Assembly: GCF_014076495.1 (NCBI RefSeq)
Contig: NZ_CP043575.1
Location: 620,001 to 684,000 of the forward strand
Reading direction: 5' to 3'
Source of the DNA: Comamonas koreensis
GTDB taxonomy: Bacteria > Pseudomonadota > Gammaproteobacteria > Burkholderiales > Burkholderiaceae_C
Length of the DNA: 64,000 nt
The notes beneath the pieces were generated by a model, which saw only the letters and a program-made list of their open reading frames with translations, was not told the origin of the DNA and searched no databases. A program made the translations under genes and the position numbers. Shown one piece after another: positions 18,540 to 27,409 of this stretch; positions within the stretch are counted from its first letter, which is position 1; the number at the start of each line of letters is the position of its first letter.

Positions 18540-19976
18540 TCAAGCGTGGACGGGGGGCAGGCGCGGGTCCCAGGGCAGGGCCTGCTCCAGCTGCGCGGCC
18601 AACTGCAGCAGCCGGCTTTCTGCGCCATAGGGCGCGATGAACTGCATGCCCATGGGCAGGCCGCTGGCGCTTTGCCACAGCGGCACGCTCATCGCGGGCA
18701 CGCCGGCCGCATTGGCCGGGCGGGTGAACACGGTCGCATCCATGAACTCCTGCATGAAGTGCTGCGCATCGGGCTGGCGCACATCGAGCGCCTGCAGGCC
18801 CTGGGGCAGGGTCGGCATTACCGGGCAGAGCAGCAGGTCATAGCGGCCAAACATCTCGCCCAGGCGCCGGGCGATGCTGTTGCAGGTATTGCGCGCGGCC
18901 AACAGCTCGACAGCGCCCAGACGCCGCCCTTGCTCGGCCAGGCCCAGGTTCACCGGTTCAAAGAACTCCGCCGTCGCTGGCCTGCCGGTGCTGCGCACCA
19001 GGTCATCCACTTCCAGCGCGGTGTAGGCGGCAATGATGCGGCTAAAAGCAGCGGCCAGATCACTGTGCGAGAAGTTCCAGTGCGCCTCTTCGGTCGCATG
19101 GCCCAGCTCCTGCAGCAGGCGGCGCGTGTCCTGCAGGCGCTGCAGGATGTCGCCATCCAGCGCCTGGGCCGGGTCCGCATCCTGCAGCACGCCAATGCGC
19201 AGCCGCCCGGGCGGGCGCAGCAGCGCCTGGCTAAAGGCTTCGGCCTTGGCGGGCGCGGCATAGAGCGAGCCGGGCTCCAGCGCATCAGTAAGGTCCAGCA
19301 TCAGGGCCGAGTCGCGCACGCTGCGCGTCAGCACATGGTGGCTCACCAGACCGCCCCAGTTCTCGCTGGAGACGGGGCCGCAGGCCACACGGCCGCGCGA
19401 GGGGCGCAGGCCAAACAGCCCCGTGCAGGCTGCCGGAATGCGGATCGAGCCCGCGCCGTCATTGCCATAGGCCAGCGGCACCATGCGCGCGGCCACCGCG
19501 GCGGCCGAGCCCCCCGAGGAGCCGCCCACATTGTGTGCCGCGCTCCAGGGGTTCAGGGTGCGGCCATGCAGGCTGGGCGCGGTGGCCACATTGGCCGAGA
19601 ACTCGGGCAGATTGGTCTTGCCGACGATGACCATGCCCGCCTGCTGGTAGCGCCTTACCAGGGTGTGGTCGGTGGTCGAGACATGGCCCAGCGCCGCGCG
19701 CGAGCCATAGGACATCGCCGCGCCGGCATAGCTGGGGCAGTCGTCCTTGAGCAGCACCGGCACGCCGCGCAGCGGCGCGTCGGCCGGCAGCTGGCGCAGT
19801 TGCTCCTCGGCCTGCGCGCGCATCGTCAGGATCACGGCATTGAGCTGGGGGTTGCAGCGCTCGATGGCGGCAAAGGCATGGTCCACGGCTGCCTGGGGTG
19901 TGAGCGCACCAGCGCGGATGGCCTGGGCCAGTGCCGTGGCGTCGGCCAGGCGGTAGTCGGTTGCAGAAAAAGACAT
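18540..19976 (-). CDS. Amidase signature family enzyme
   Basis: A 478-residue amidase. The Ser-cisSer-Lys triad is visible: K77 in VPVLLKDD, the GGSSGGS block at 151-157 holding the cis-serine, and the nucleophile S177 in GAGSIRIPAA. The family hydrolyses carboxylic amides. ATG 19976 begins the usual N-terminus (MSFSATDYRLADATALAQAI); the open frame continues upstream without homology. It sits between the solute-binding protein gene and the PaiB-like gene, so it probably cleaves an amide imported by the ABC system. Confidence 0.9.
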   Translation of the reverse strand: MSFSATDYRLADATALAQAIRAGALTPQAAVDHAFAAIERCNPQLNAVILTMRAQAEEQLRQLPADAPLRGVPVLLKDDCPSYAGAAMSYGSRAALGHVSTTDHTLVRRYQQAGMVIVGKTNLPEFSANVATAPSLHGRTLNPWSAAHNVGGSSGGSAAAVAARMVPLAYGNDGAGSIRIPAACTGLFGLRPSRGRVACGPVSSENWGGLVSHHVLTRSVRDSALMLDLTDALEPGSLYAAPAKAEAFSQALLRPPGRLRIGVLQDADPAQALDGDILQRLQDTRRLLQELGHATEEAHWNFSHSDLAAAFSRIIAAYTALEVDDLVRSTGRPATAEFFEPVNLGLAEQGRRLGAVELLAARNTCNSIARRLGEMFGRYDLLLCPVMPTLPQGLQALDVRQPDAQHFMQEFMDATVFTRPANAAGVPAMSVPLWQSASGLPMGMQFIAPYGAESRLLQLAAQLEQALPWDPRLPPVHA

Positions 19977-20065
19977 ACAGGGTGTGAAACGCAGAGAGCG
20001 GAATGCGGGGAAAGAGGCGGGCGCGTGGCAGAACCAGGCAGTTCTGGCCACGCGCAGAGGCGGCT

Positions 20066-21628
20066 TTAGGGCGCGGCGCGGGTCACGCCCCAGAAGCGAT
20101 GCGTGCCGGCGGGCCAGCCCTTGTAGCCCTTGATGCTGGGCGCCATCGCGGTGACGACGGGCAGGTTGTACAGGCCGATGATCGGCACCTCCTTGGCCAT
20201 CAGCGCATGGAGCTGGTTGAACAGGTCCTTGCGGCGGGCCGGGTCGCGCTCCATCGCCACCTGCTTGAGCAAGGCCGAGGCCTGCGCATCGTCCCACTGG
20301 CGGGTGGGTTCGGCCTTTTTGTCGCCGATCAGCGATTCATACATCAGCAAGGGATCGAGCCGCGCCGAGTAGGCAAAGATGGCCAGCTCGTACTGGCCCT
20401 TGCCGTACAGATCGAGCTGCGAGGCCCAGTCACGCACCTTGATGTCGATGTTGATGCCGGCTGAGCCCAGCAGCGCCTGCAAGATGGTGGCCAGCTGCAC
20501 GCGCTCCTGGCGGTTGGCCACCAGCAGCGTGATGGGCTGGCCCTTGTAGCCCGCCTGCTTGGCCAGTGCGCTGGCGCCCACCGGGTCATAGCCGGGCCAG
20601 GCCTTGCTGCGCTGGTCGTAGTAGGGGCTGAGCGGCGATATCACCGAGGGGTTGGGCGTGAACAGGCCCTTGCCAGCGGCTTCGGCCACATCGGGCAGGC
20701 TCAGCGCCTTGGCAATCGCCTGGCGCATGCGCACATCCTTGAGCGCCGGCGCCTCGGTCTGCAGCTGCAGCACCACCCAGCTCGGGGTGGGTTGCACCTC
20801 CACCTGCACGCCCTTGTCCTTGAGCACCTTGATGGTGTCGGGGTCCACATCGTCGATGACATCGAGGTCGCGCGAGAGCACGCCGTTGGAGCGGGTGCTG
20901 GCGTCCGGCACGGTGACAAAGCGCAAGGTAGCAATGCTGGCCTGCTTGTTGCCGGCATAGCCATCGCGCGCGCCGGGCAGCGCGCTGTAGTCGGCAAAGC
21001 GCTTGAGCTCGGTGTAGCGGCCGGTCTGCTTCTCGGCAAAGCTATAGGGGCCGGTGCCGATCACCTGGCTGACGCTGCCGTTGGGAGCTACCGAGTCAGG
21101 ATGGATGATCCAGGGCGTGCACTGTATGGTGGCCAGGGTCATCAAGAAGTTGGGCGCAGGCGCCGAGAAGCTGAAGCGCACGGTCTGCGCGTCGACCGCC
21201 TTCACCTCCTGCAGCGCCGGCCCGATCTTGCCGTTGTAGCGGTTGATGCACTGGAAGTTGGTCTTGGGATCGAGGTAGCGCTTGAAGTTCCACACCACAT
21301 CGGCGGCCGACAAGGTCTTGCCATTGTGAAAACGCACATTCGGGCGCAGCTTGAAGTCGTAGCTGGTGCTGTCGTCATTGGCCTTCCAGCTGCTGGCCAG
21401 CATGGGCTTGATGGTCAGGTCCTCGCCATAGGCCACCAGGCCCTCGACCACATGGGCCATCACCATGTCGGAGTTGGCGTCGCGGTTGACACCGGGGTTG
21501 ACGCTGGCGATATCGGCATGCAGCGCCACGCGCAGCATATCGGGGGCGCCGGCGGCCTGGCTGTGGGCACTGAGCGCGCAGGCTGCGGCAAGCAGCGCGG
21601 GCGACCAAAGAGAGCGGCTGGTGGGCAT
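20066..21628 (-). CDS. ABC transporter solute-binding protein, family 5 (peptide type)
   Basis: A 520-residue periplasmic binding protein of the DppA/OppA type, with a signal peptide ending near SQAAG and family landmarks VNPGVNRDANSDMVMAHVVEGL, NGKTLSAADVVWNFKRYLD and YDPVGASALAKQAGYKG. It delivers ligand to the DppB/DppC-type permeases encoded upstream. The spacers (51 bp to the esterase, 89 bp to the amidase) keep it within the operon. The ligand is probably a peptide-like or acyl-amide compound given the enzymes around it. Confidence 0.92.
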   Translation of the reverse strand: MPTSRSLWSPALLAAACALSAHSQAAGAPDMLRVALHADIASVNPGVNRDANSDMVMAHVVEGLVAYGEDLTIKPMLASSWKANDDSTSYDFKLRPNVRFHNGKTLSAADVVWNFKRYLDPKTNFQCINRYNGKIGPALQEVKAVDAQTVRFSFSAPAPNFLMTLATIQCTPWIIHPDSVAPNGSVSQVIGTGPYSFAEKQTGRYTELKRFADYSALPGARDGYAGNKQASIATLRFVTVPDASTRSNGVLSRDLDVIDDVDPDTIKVLKDKGVQVEVQPTPSWVVLQLQTEAPALKDVRMRQAIAKALSLPDVAEAAGKGLFTPNPSVISPLSPYYDQRSKAWPGYDPVGASALAKQAGYKGQPITLLVANRQERVQLATILQALLGSAGINIDIKVRDWASQLDLYGKGQYELAIFAYSARLDPLLMYESLIGDKKAEPTRQWDDAQASALLKQVAMERDPARRKDLFNQLHALMAKEVPIIGLYNLPVVTAMAPSIKGYKGWPAGTHRFWGVTRAAP

Positions 21629-21679
21629 GGTCTTCCTTGTGGTGGTGGGGACGGTGGCGTGGGGGCTTGGAACAGGTTC

Positions 21680-22543
21680 TTACACCGAGGCAGCTTGCGG
21701 CGTGCGCAGGCACTGCTGCAAGAAGGCCTCGACCGGCTCGATGACCTTGAAGGGCTCGTGCGCAATGCCGGGCATGGTGTCGCGCTGCACGCGGATGCCA
21801 TGCGCGGCAAAGCTGTCGGCCAGCGCGGTGATGCGCTCGATGCGGTTGTCGCCCTGCAGCTGGGCGCCATCCATCCACAGCGCGCTGTCGCGCGGAATGG
21901 TGATCTCCCAGGTGGCGGTGTCGGCCGTGCCGATGATGGTCTGCACGGCTACCTCGCGCATCGCGGCCAGGTTGAGCGTGCGGCCAAAGCGCTGCTCGAT
22001 ATCGCGCACGCCCACCCACCAGTCGTAGTCTGTGTTGAGCAGGGTGACCACGCCCGGCGCGCCAATCGAGACGGCCTGCAGGCGCTCGGGGTGCAGCAGA
22101 AAAAAGCGCTGGCAGAACTGGCCGCCGCCCGAGAAGCCATACATCAAAAAGCGCTGGCTGCGCACGCGGTACTTGGCCGCCACCTCATCGACCATGGACA
22201 GCAGCACCTGGTCATAGCGGATGCCATGGAAAAGAATGCGCTTGTAGTTGGCCAGATCGCCCGCCACGCCAATGCCGGCGGGGAAAAGCGGCGCCAGCAC
22301 GATGCAGTCATTGCGGTCGGCAAAGTCGGCAAAGCGGTCGCGGTACTGGCTGGCGGTGCGGCCCGTGCCGTGCACGATCACCGCCAGGTCATAGAGCTTG
22401 TCCTCGCTTTCGCTGTAGTTCTTGGGCACGTAGAGGCAGTAGCTGAAGCGCTGGTCGAACTGGCTGGCAAAAAAGGTGGTGGCGCCAAAGTCGTAAAAGC
22501 TCAGTTGGATGCCGTGGCCCTGGCGGGCGGGAAGGGATGACAT
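21680..22543 (-). CDS. Alpha/beta hydrolase (esterase/PHB-depolymerase-like)
   Basis: A 287-residue hydrolase with nucleophile elbow GFSGGG (S138), an oxyanion segment VIVHGTGRTASQYRD and a late His in GIAHEPFKVIEP. No signal peptide is evident, so it should act in the cytoplasm. ATG 22543 has CTGGAG about 7 bases upstream. The position between the ABC ATPase and the binding-protein gene suggests it cleaves an ester in the imported compound. Confidence 0.85.
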   Translation of the reverse strand: MSSLPARQGHGIQLSFYDFGATTFFASQFDQRFSYCLYVPKNYSESEDKLYDLAVIVHGTGRTASQYRDRFADFADRNDCIVLAPLFPAGIGVAGDLANYKRILFHGIRYDQVLLSMVDEVAAKYRVRSQRFLMYGFSGGGQFCQRFFLLHPERLQAVSIGAPGVVTLLNTDYDWWVGVRDIEQRFGRTLNLAAMREVAVQTIIGTADTATWEITIPRDSALWMDGAQLQGDNRIERITALADSFAAHGIRVQRDTMPGIAHEPFKVIEPVEAFLQQCLRTPQAASV

Positions 22544-22571
22544 AAAGGACTCCAGGTAAATTGCTGAATTT

Positions 22572-24248
22572 TTAGGCAGGGTAGGCGGCGCTGTCTGCAG
22601 CGGTGGCGGCCCGGCTCTGGGCATTGCGCCAGCGCAGGTGCACGCCGCCATCGGGCGTCGCCTGCAGCATCGGGATGGCATCGAGCAGCTGGCGTGTATA
22701 GGGGTTCTGCGGCTCGTCAAACACGGCGTCGCGCGTGCCCTGCTCGGCAATCACCCCGCCTTGCACGACGATGACCCGGTCGGCAATCTGCTCGACCACG
22801 CCCAGGTCGTGGCTGATGAACAGGCACGAGAAGCCATAGCGCTGCTGCAGCTCGGCCAGCAGGTCCAGCACCTGGGCGCGCACCGTCACATCGAGCGCAG
22901 AGACCGCCTCGTCGGCAATCATCAGCGCGGGGCGCCGCACCAGCACCCGGGCAATGGCCACGCGCTGGCGTTGGCCGCCCGAGAGCTCATGCGGGTAGCG
23001 TGTCGCAAAATCGCCGCCCAGCCCCACATCGGCCAGCGCCTGCTGGACGCGCTCGCGCTTGTCGCTGGCGCTCAGGCCCTCGGCCATGCGCAGCGCCTCG
23101 GCCACCAGGGCCTGCACCGTCATGCGCGGGTCGAGCGATGAGTAGGGGTCCTGGAAGACCATCTGGCAGTTGTAGCGGTAGTCCTTGAAGCCCGGGCTGC
23201 CCGGCAGCAAGGGCTGGCCCTTGTAGCGCAGGCTGCCGCTGGTGGGCTGCAGCAGGCCCGACAGGATCATGCCCAGCGTCGTCTTGCCCGAGCCCGATTC
23301 GCCGACCACGGCCACCACCTCGCCGGGGAAGATATCCAGGCTGATGCCCTTGAGCACGCGCGCCGGTGCCCCCTTGCGGAACCAGCGCTGGCGGCCGCCA
23401 AACTCCAGCACCAGGTCGCGGGCCGACATCAGCGGGGCCGTGCGGTCGATCTGGCGCGGTGCGCGGCGCTGGGGCAGGGTGCGCAGCAGCTGGCGCGTGT
23501 AGTCATGCGCAGGGGCGGCCAGCACCTGGGCGGTGGGGCCGGTCTCCACAATGTCGCCCTGCTTCATCACCACCATGCGGTCCGCGTAGCGGGCCACCAT
23601 CGGCAGGTCATGGCTGATCAGCAGCACGGCGGTGCCGTTCTCGCGCGTCAGCTCCAGCATCATCTCCATCACCTCGCGCTGCACCACGGCGTCGAGCGCG
23701 GTGGTGGGCTCGTCGGCAATCAGCAGCGCCGGGCGCAGCAGCATGGCCGAGGCGATCATGATGCGCTGGCGCATGCCGCCCGAGAACTCATGCGGAAACG
23801 CGCTCAGGATGCGCTGGGTATCGCGCAGGCCCACGCGCTCGAGCATCGCGTGGATGCGCGGCATGTGCTCTTCGCGCGCCTGGGGCAGGTGCATGCGCAG
23901 GCCTTCGAGCAGCTGCTCGCCAATGCTCAGGGTGGGCGTGAGCGAGGTCATCGGCTCCTGGAACACCATGGCCACGCGCGGGCCGCGCACAGCGCGCAGC
24001 TGGCGCTCGTTCATCGCATAGAGCGACTGGCCGTCCAGCAGGATGTCGCCCGCGCTGCGGCTGATGGCATGGGGCGTGAGCCGCATCACGGCGCGGCTGA
24101 GCATGGTCTTGCCCGAGCCCGATTCACCGACAATGCCGACAATCTCGCCAGCGGCCAGCTGCAAGGATGCATTGCGCACCACCAGTTTGCCGGCGCCGGC
24201 CGAGAGGCTCAGATTCTGGATCTGCAGCAGGGTAGGGGATGGGGTCAT
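22572..24248 (-). CDS. Fused dipeptide-type ABC transporter ATPase (two NBDs)
   Basis: The 558-residue product is two complete ATPase domains in one chain, equivalent to DppD plus DppF. Walker A motifs GESGSGKT lie at 41-48 and 316-323; signature motifs are FSGGMRQR (about 155-162) and LSGGQRQR in the second half. Each half ends with the oligopeptide-transporter tail (HDYTRQLL and NPYTRQLL). It powers the permeases from the cytoplasmic face. Its ATG overlaps the stop of the DppC-like gene by 4 bp. Confidence 0.95.
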   Translation of the reverse strand: MTPSPTLLQIQNLSLSAGAGKLVVRNASLQLAAGEIVGIVGESGSGKTMLSRAVMRLTPHAISRSAGDILLDGQSLYAMNERQLRAVRGPRVAMVFQEPMTSLTPTLSIGEQLLEGLRMHLPQAREEHMPRIHAMLERVGLRDTQRILSAFPHEFSGGMRQRIMIASAMLLRPALLIADEPTTALDAVVQREVMEMMLELTRENGTAVLLISHDLPMVARYADRMVVMKQGDIVETGPTAQVLAAPAHDYTRQLLRTLPQRRAPRQIDRTAPLMSARDLVLEFGGRQRWFRKGAPARVLKGISLDIFPGEVVAVVGESGSGKTTLGMILSGLLQPTSGSLRYKGQPLLPGSPGFKDYRYNCQMVFQDPYSSLDPRMTVQALVAEALRMAEGLSASDKRERVQQALADVGLGGDFATRYPHELSGGQRQRVAIARVLVRRPALMIADEAVSALDVTVRAQVLDLLAELQQRYGFSCLFISHDLGVVEQIADRVIVVQGGVIAEQGTRDAVFDEPQNPYTRQLLDAIPMLQATPDGGVHLRWRNAQSRAATAADSAAYPA

Positions 24249-25063
24249 ACGCGCCTCCGCATGCGTGGGTCGAGCCGGTCGCGCAGGGCGTCGCCGAGCA
24301 GGTTGATGCCCAGCAGTGCCAGCGAGATCGCCAGCCCTGGGAAAATCGCCAGCCAGGCCGCCTGGCTGACATAGGAGCGGCTGCCCGCCAGCATGTTGCC
24401 CCAGGTGGGTGCCGGTGGCGCCACGCCCAGGCCCAGAAAGCTCAGCGAGCTCTCGGCCAGGATGATCCAGCCGCACATCGAGGTGGCCATGACGATCACC
24501 GGTGCAATGCAGTTGGGTAGCACATGGCGCAGCAAGGTGTAGGTCTCGGAGTTGCCCATGACGCGCGAGGCACGCACAAAATCACGCTCGCGCAGGCCCA
24601 GCACCGTGCCGCGCACCACCCGCACCACCGATGACGCATAGGCCAGTGCCAGCGCGATGATGATGCCGCTGGTGCTGGCGCCAAACACCGCCAGCAGGCC
24701 CAGCGCCATCAACAGGCCGGGGAAGGCCAGCAGCGCATCGTTGATGGCCATCAGGATGCGGTCGGGCCAGCCGCGCAGGTAGCCGCTGAGCGCGCCAATC
24801 AGCACACCAAAGAAGGTGGCCAGAAACACGGTGCTGAGGCTGATGCGGATGCTGGTGGCCGTGCCGCGCATCAGGCGGCTGAGCACATCGCGGCCCAGCT
24901 CGTCGGTGCCCATCCAGTGCTGCCAGCCGGGCGCTGCCAGGCGGGTCTTGAAGTTGAGCTTGAGCGGGTCATACGGCGTCCAGAACGTGGCCAGCAAGGC
25001 CACGACGACCACCACGGAGACCAGGCCAGCGCCCAGCCAGAAGGAGAGGGAGCGGCGGTTCAT
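24245..25063 (-). CDS. ABC transporter permease, DppC type
   Basis: A 272-residue inner-membrane permease with the family N-terminus (SFWLGAGLVSVVVVVALLATF), the GTDELGRDVLSRLMRG segment typical of DppC/OppC, and the EAA-loop region around LGLRERDFVRASRVMG. Its ATG overlaps the end of the DppB-like gene and its stop overlaps the ATPase start, so all three are translationally coupled. Confidence 0.95.
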   Translation of the reverse strand: MNRRSLSFWLGAGLVSVVVVVALLATFWTPYDPLKLNFKTRLAAPGWQHWMGTDELGRDVLSRLMRGTATSIRISLSTVFLATFFGVLIGALSGYLRGWPDRILMAINDALLAFPGLLMALGLLAVFGASTSGIIIALALAYASSVVRVVRGTVLGLRERDFVRASRVMGNSETYTLLRHVLPNCIAPVIVMATSMCGWIILAESSLSFLGLGVAPPAPTWGNMLAGSRSYVSQAAWLAIFPGLAISLALLGINLLGDALRDRLDPRMRRRV

Positions 25064-26004
25064 GATGCGGCCACCCTGGGGTCAAAGATGGGGTAGAGCA
25101 GGTCCACAAAGAGATTCACCAGGACATAGATGCTGGCGATGAAGAGCAGGCAGCCCTGGATCAGCGGGTAGTCGCGGGCAAAAATCGCATCGACCAGCAG
25201 ACGGCCCAGACCGGGAATGGTGAACACGGTCTCGATCACCGCCACCCCGGCGAGCAGGTTGCCCAGAATCAGGCCCAGCAGGGTCCAGGTCGGGCCAAAG
25301 GCGCTTTTGAAGGCATGGCGCAGCATCACCGTCATCTCGCTCAGGCCCTTGGCGCGGGCATGGGTGATGTAGTCCAGGTGCAGCACCTCCAGCGTGGAAG
25401 CGCGGGTCATGCGCAGGATCACACCGATCTCATGGAGCAGCAAGGTGGTGATGGGCAGCACCAGGTAGAGCAGCGCCTGCTGCGGGTTCTCGCCAAAGGC
25501 GACAAAGCCGACCACCGGAAACCAGCCCAGCTTGAGCGCGAAGAACATCAAGAGCAGCAGCCCCATCCAAAAGGCTGGCAGCGACAGCAGCAAGGTGGCG
25601 GTGGCGACCAGCGCCAGGTCGGTGAGGCGGCCCTGGCGCCAGGCGGCCAGCATGCCCAGCGGCACGGCGACCAGCGTAGCCAGCAGCACGGCAGGCAGCA
25701 CGATCTGGGCGCTGACGGCAAAGCGCTCCCAGATCAGCGCGGCAACCGGTTGGCGGTTGGAGATGGACTGGCCCAGGTCGCCCTGCAGCACATGGCCGGA
25801 CCAGACCAGGAACTGCGTGGGCAGGCTGGCGTTGAGGCCCAGCTGCTCGCGCAGCGCCGCCAGCGATGCGGCATCGGCCGAGTCACCCAGCATCAGCGCT
25901 GCCGGGTCACCGGGGATCAGGCGCACCAGAATGAAGACGGCCAGTGCCACGATCACCAAGGTCGGAATCGCCATGCCGATGCGGGTGGCAGCGAATTTCC
26001 ACAT
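25060..26004 (-). CDS. ABC transporter permease, DppB type
   Basis: A 314-residue inner-membrane permease. Landmarks of the DppB/OppB family are VFILVRLIPGDPAALMLG near the start, RMTRASTLEVLHLDYITHARAKGL in the EAA loop, and FTIPGLGRLLVDAIFARDYP near the end. It begins 5 bp after the C45 gene and overlaps the DppC-type gene by 4 bp. Confidence 0.95.
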   Translation of the reverse strand: MWKFAATRIGMAIPTLVIVALAVFILVRLIPGDPAALMLGDSADAASLAALREQLGLNASLPTQFLVWSGHVLQGDLGQSISNRQPVAALIWERFAVSAQIVLPAVLLATLVAVPLGMLAAWRQGRLTDLALVATATLLLSLPAFWMGLLLLMFFALKLGWFPVVGFVAFGENPQQALLYLVLPITTLLLHEIGVILRMTRASTLEVLHLDYITHARAKGLSEMTVMLRHAFKSAFGPTWTLLGLILGNLLAGVAVIETVFTIPGLGRLLVDAIFARDYPLIQGCLLFIASIYVLVNLFVDLLYPIFDPRVAAS

Positions 26005-26009
26005 GGCGC

Positions 26010-27161
26010 TCAGTGCTCCAGCGCCGCAGCGGCGGCGGCAGAAGGTTCAGCCGCGCCATCGCCATGCAGGCGGTAGGTGGTGAACTGGCGGTTGATGGCC
26101 GGCAGCGGCGCGATCTCCATGATGCCCAGCGCCGGCTCCATGACGATCATCGCGACGGTGGCGGTCAGGTTGCCCCCATCGGCGGGGCGCGGTGGGCGGC
26201 ATACCGCATACGGCGAGAGGAAGTCGTCAAACAGCGCCTTCTTCAGCGATTCGCGCGTCAGCAGGCGGCCTTGCTCCTGCAGGATCTTGCGCACCCGCCA
26301 GTCGCGGTAAAAGCTCTCGGGCACATGGGGGATGCCGGTGTCCCGCAGCTTGGCCAGCGCCACCGGGCTGACCCAGTGGTTGGCGTGCACGATCATGCCG
26401 TCCTCGGGGTAGAGCGGGAAGGCCTCGTCGGGCGCGCATTCAAAGTCAATGCCAAAGCCCGCGGCCGATGCCACCATGATGTTGTTGGAGCAGGACTTGG
26501 GCGTGGTGGCCACCGCCTTGGCGGCCAGCGCAAAGTGTTCCTGCTCCAGCACCTTGCGGCGGATCAGGCCCAGCGGAATGCCCAGCTTGGTGTAGTCGCG
26601 CTCGCATTCGAGGTAGTTGGCGGTGATCGAGATGCCTGCGGCGTTGAGGCCGCTGCGGGCCAGGCCGCCGGCTTCGACAAAGGTCAGGTAGTCGGGGCCA
26701 TGGTCCTGGCGCACGCGCAGCACCACGCCGGTCTCGGCGCATTCGGCGCGCCAGTCCCAGTTCTGGCCATGGATCAGGTTGCCCGAGGCGCTGCGCTCGG
26801 GCAGCAGCATGGCGCCGGTGCAGCCGTCGTCCAGCTCGTCATCGACGGGCTTGGTGGACTGGGCGCGCGCCAGGGCCACCACCTCGGTGCGGGCATTGAT
26901 CATCACGATGTCGTCGAGCGCAACGCCCGATCCTTCGGCAATGCCGCGCATTTCTTCGAGGTAGTTCTCGTCAAAGGCGGCGATCTTCTGGGCGTACTCG
27001 GCGATCAGCGCGGCCTTGTGTGCGGCACTGATGCCGTACTTCTCCAGCGCGCCGCCGTAGAGGGCTGCGCTGCGGGCAATGCGGTCTTTGAGCGCCGCGC
27101 CATACTGGCGCCCACGGGCTTGCGGGGCGCCAGACAGCGTGACGAGTGGAAACGGCGACAT
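26010..27161 (-). CDS. C45-family autoproteolytic acyltransferase/amidohydrolase
   Basis: A 383-residue protein of the C45 family, whose best-known member is acyl-CoA:6-aminopenicillanic acid acyltransferase. These Ntn hydrolases cut themselves in front of a cysteine, here most likely C114 in DDGCTGAML, to expose the catalytic N-terminus. NWDWRAECAETGVVLRV and GLARSGLNAAGI further match. It is the first gene of the operon and probably removes or exchanges an acyl group on an amide or amino acid brought in by the ABC transporter. The alanine-rich tail (GAAEPSAAAAAALEH) looks dispensable. Confidence 0.88.
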   Translation of the reverse strand: MSPFPLVTLSGAPQARGRQYGAALKDRIARSAALYGGALEKYGISAAHKAALIAEYAQKIAAFDENYLEEMRGIAEGSGVALDDIVMINARTEVVALARAQSTKPVDDELDDGCTGAMLLPERSASGNLIHGQNWDWRAECAETGVVLRVRQDHGPDYLTFVEAGGLARSGLNAAGISITANYLECERDYTKLGIPLGLIRRKVLEQEHFALAAKAVATTPKSCSNNIMVASAAGFGIDFECAPDEAFPLYPEDGMIVHANHWVSPVALAKLRDTGIPHVPESFYRDWRVRKILQEQGRLLTRESLKKALFDDFLSPYAVCRPPRPADGGNLTATVAMIVMEPALGIMEIAPLPAINRQFTTYRLHGDGAAEPSAAAAAALEH

Positions 27162-27193
27162 CTTTTTCCTTTTGTGTTTTGTGAACTTTTAAT

Positions 27194-27239
27194 ACATTAA
27201 TTTCGTGGTCATTGACTGTCAATTTGTTTTTTATAGAAT
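27194..27239. promoter_or_regulatory. Overlapping divergent promoters sharing a palindromic -35 region
   Basis: Forward promoter toward the GntR gene: TTGACT at 27212-27217, 16-bp spacer, TAGAAT at 27234-27239. Reverse promoter toward the C45 operon: TTGACA at 27222-27217, 17-bp spacer, TAATGT at 27199-27194. The two -35 boxes overlap inside the perfect 13-bp palindrome ATTGACTGTCAAT (27211-27223), which is also a natural GntR operator candidate. The stretch is much richer in AT than its surroundings. Confidence 0.6.
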
Positions 27240-27409
27240 CAAACAAAACTTAGGGAAACTACGATGAAGGATGCTGCCAAGACGGGAAGCCTGGCGCGTA
27301 TGCTCGGGGCTGGCCGGCAAAAACAAGATGCTGCGCGCCACCGCCACCGCCACTGCCGCCGCGTTGCGCAGGCGCGGGCCGCAGCAGCACAACCCAGGGG
27401 AGAATCGGT

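Noticed and set aside
17898..20069. 723-codon open frame on the forward strand
   Set aside because: It lies opposite the PaiB-like and amidase genes, its translation is His/Gln/Arg-rich low-complexity, and both opposing genes have clear domains.
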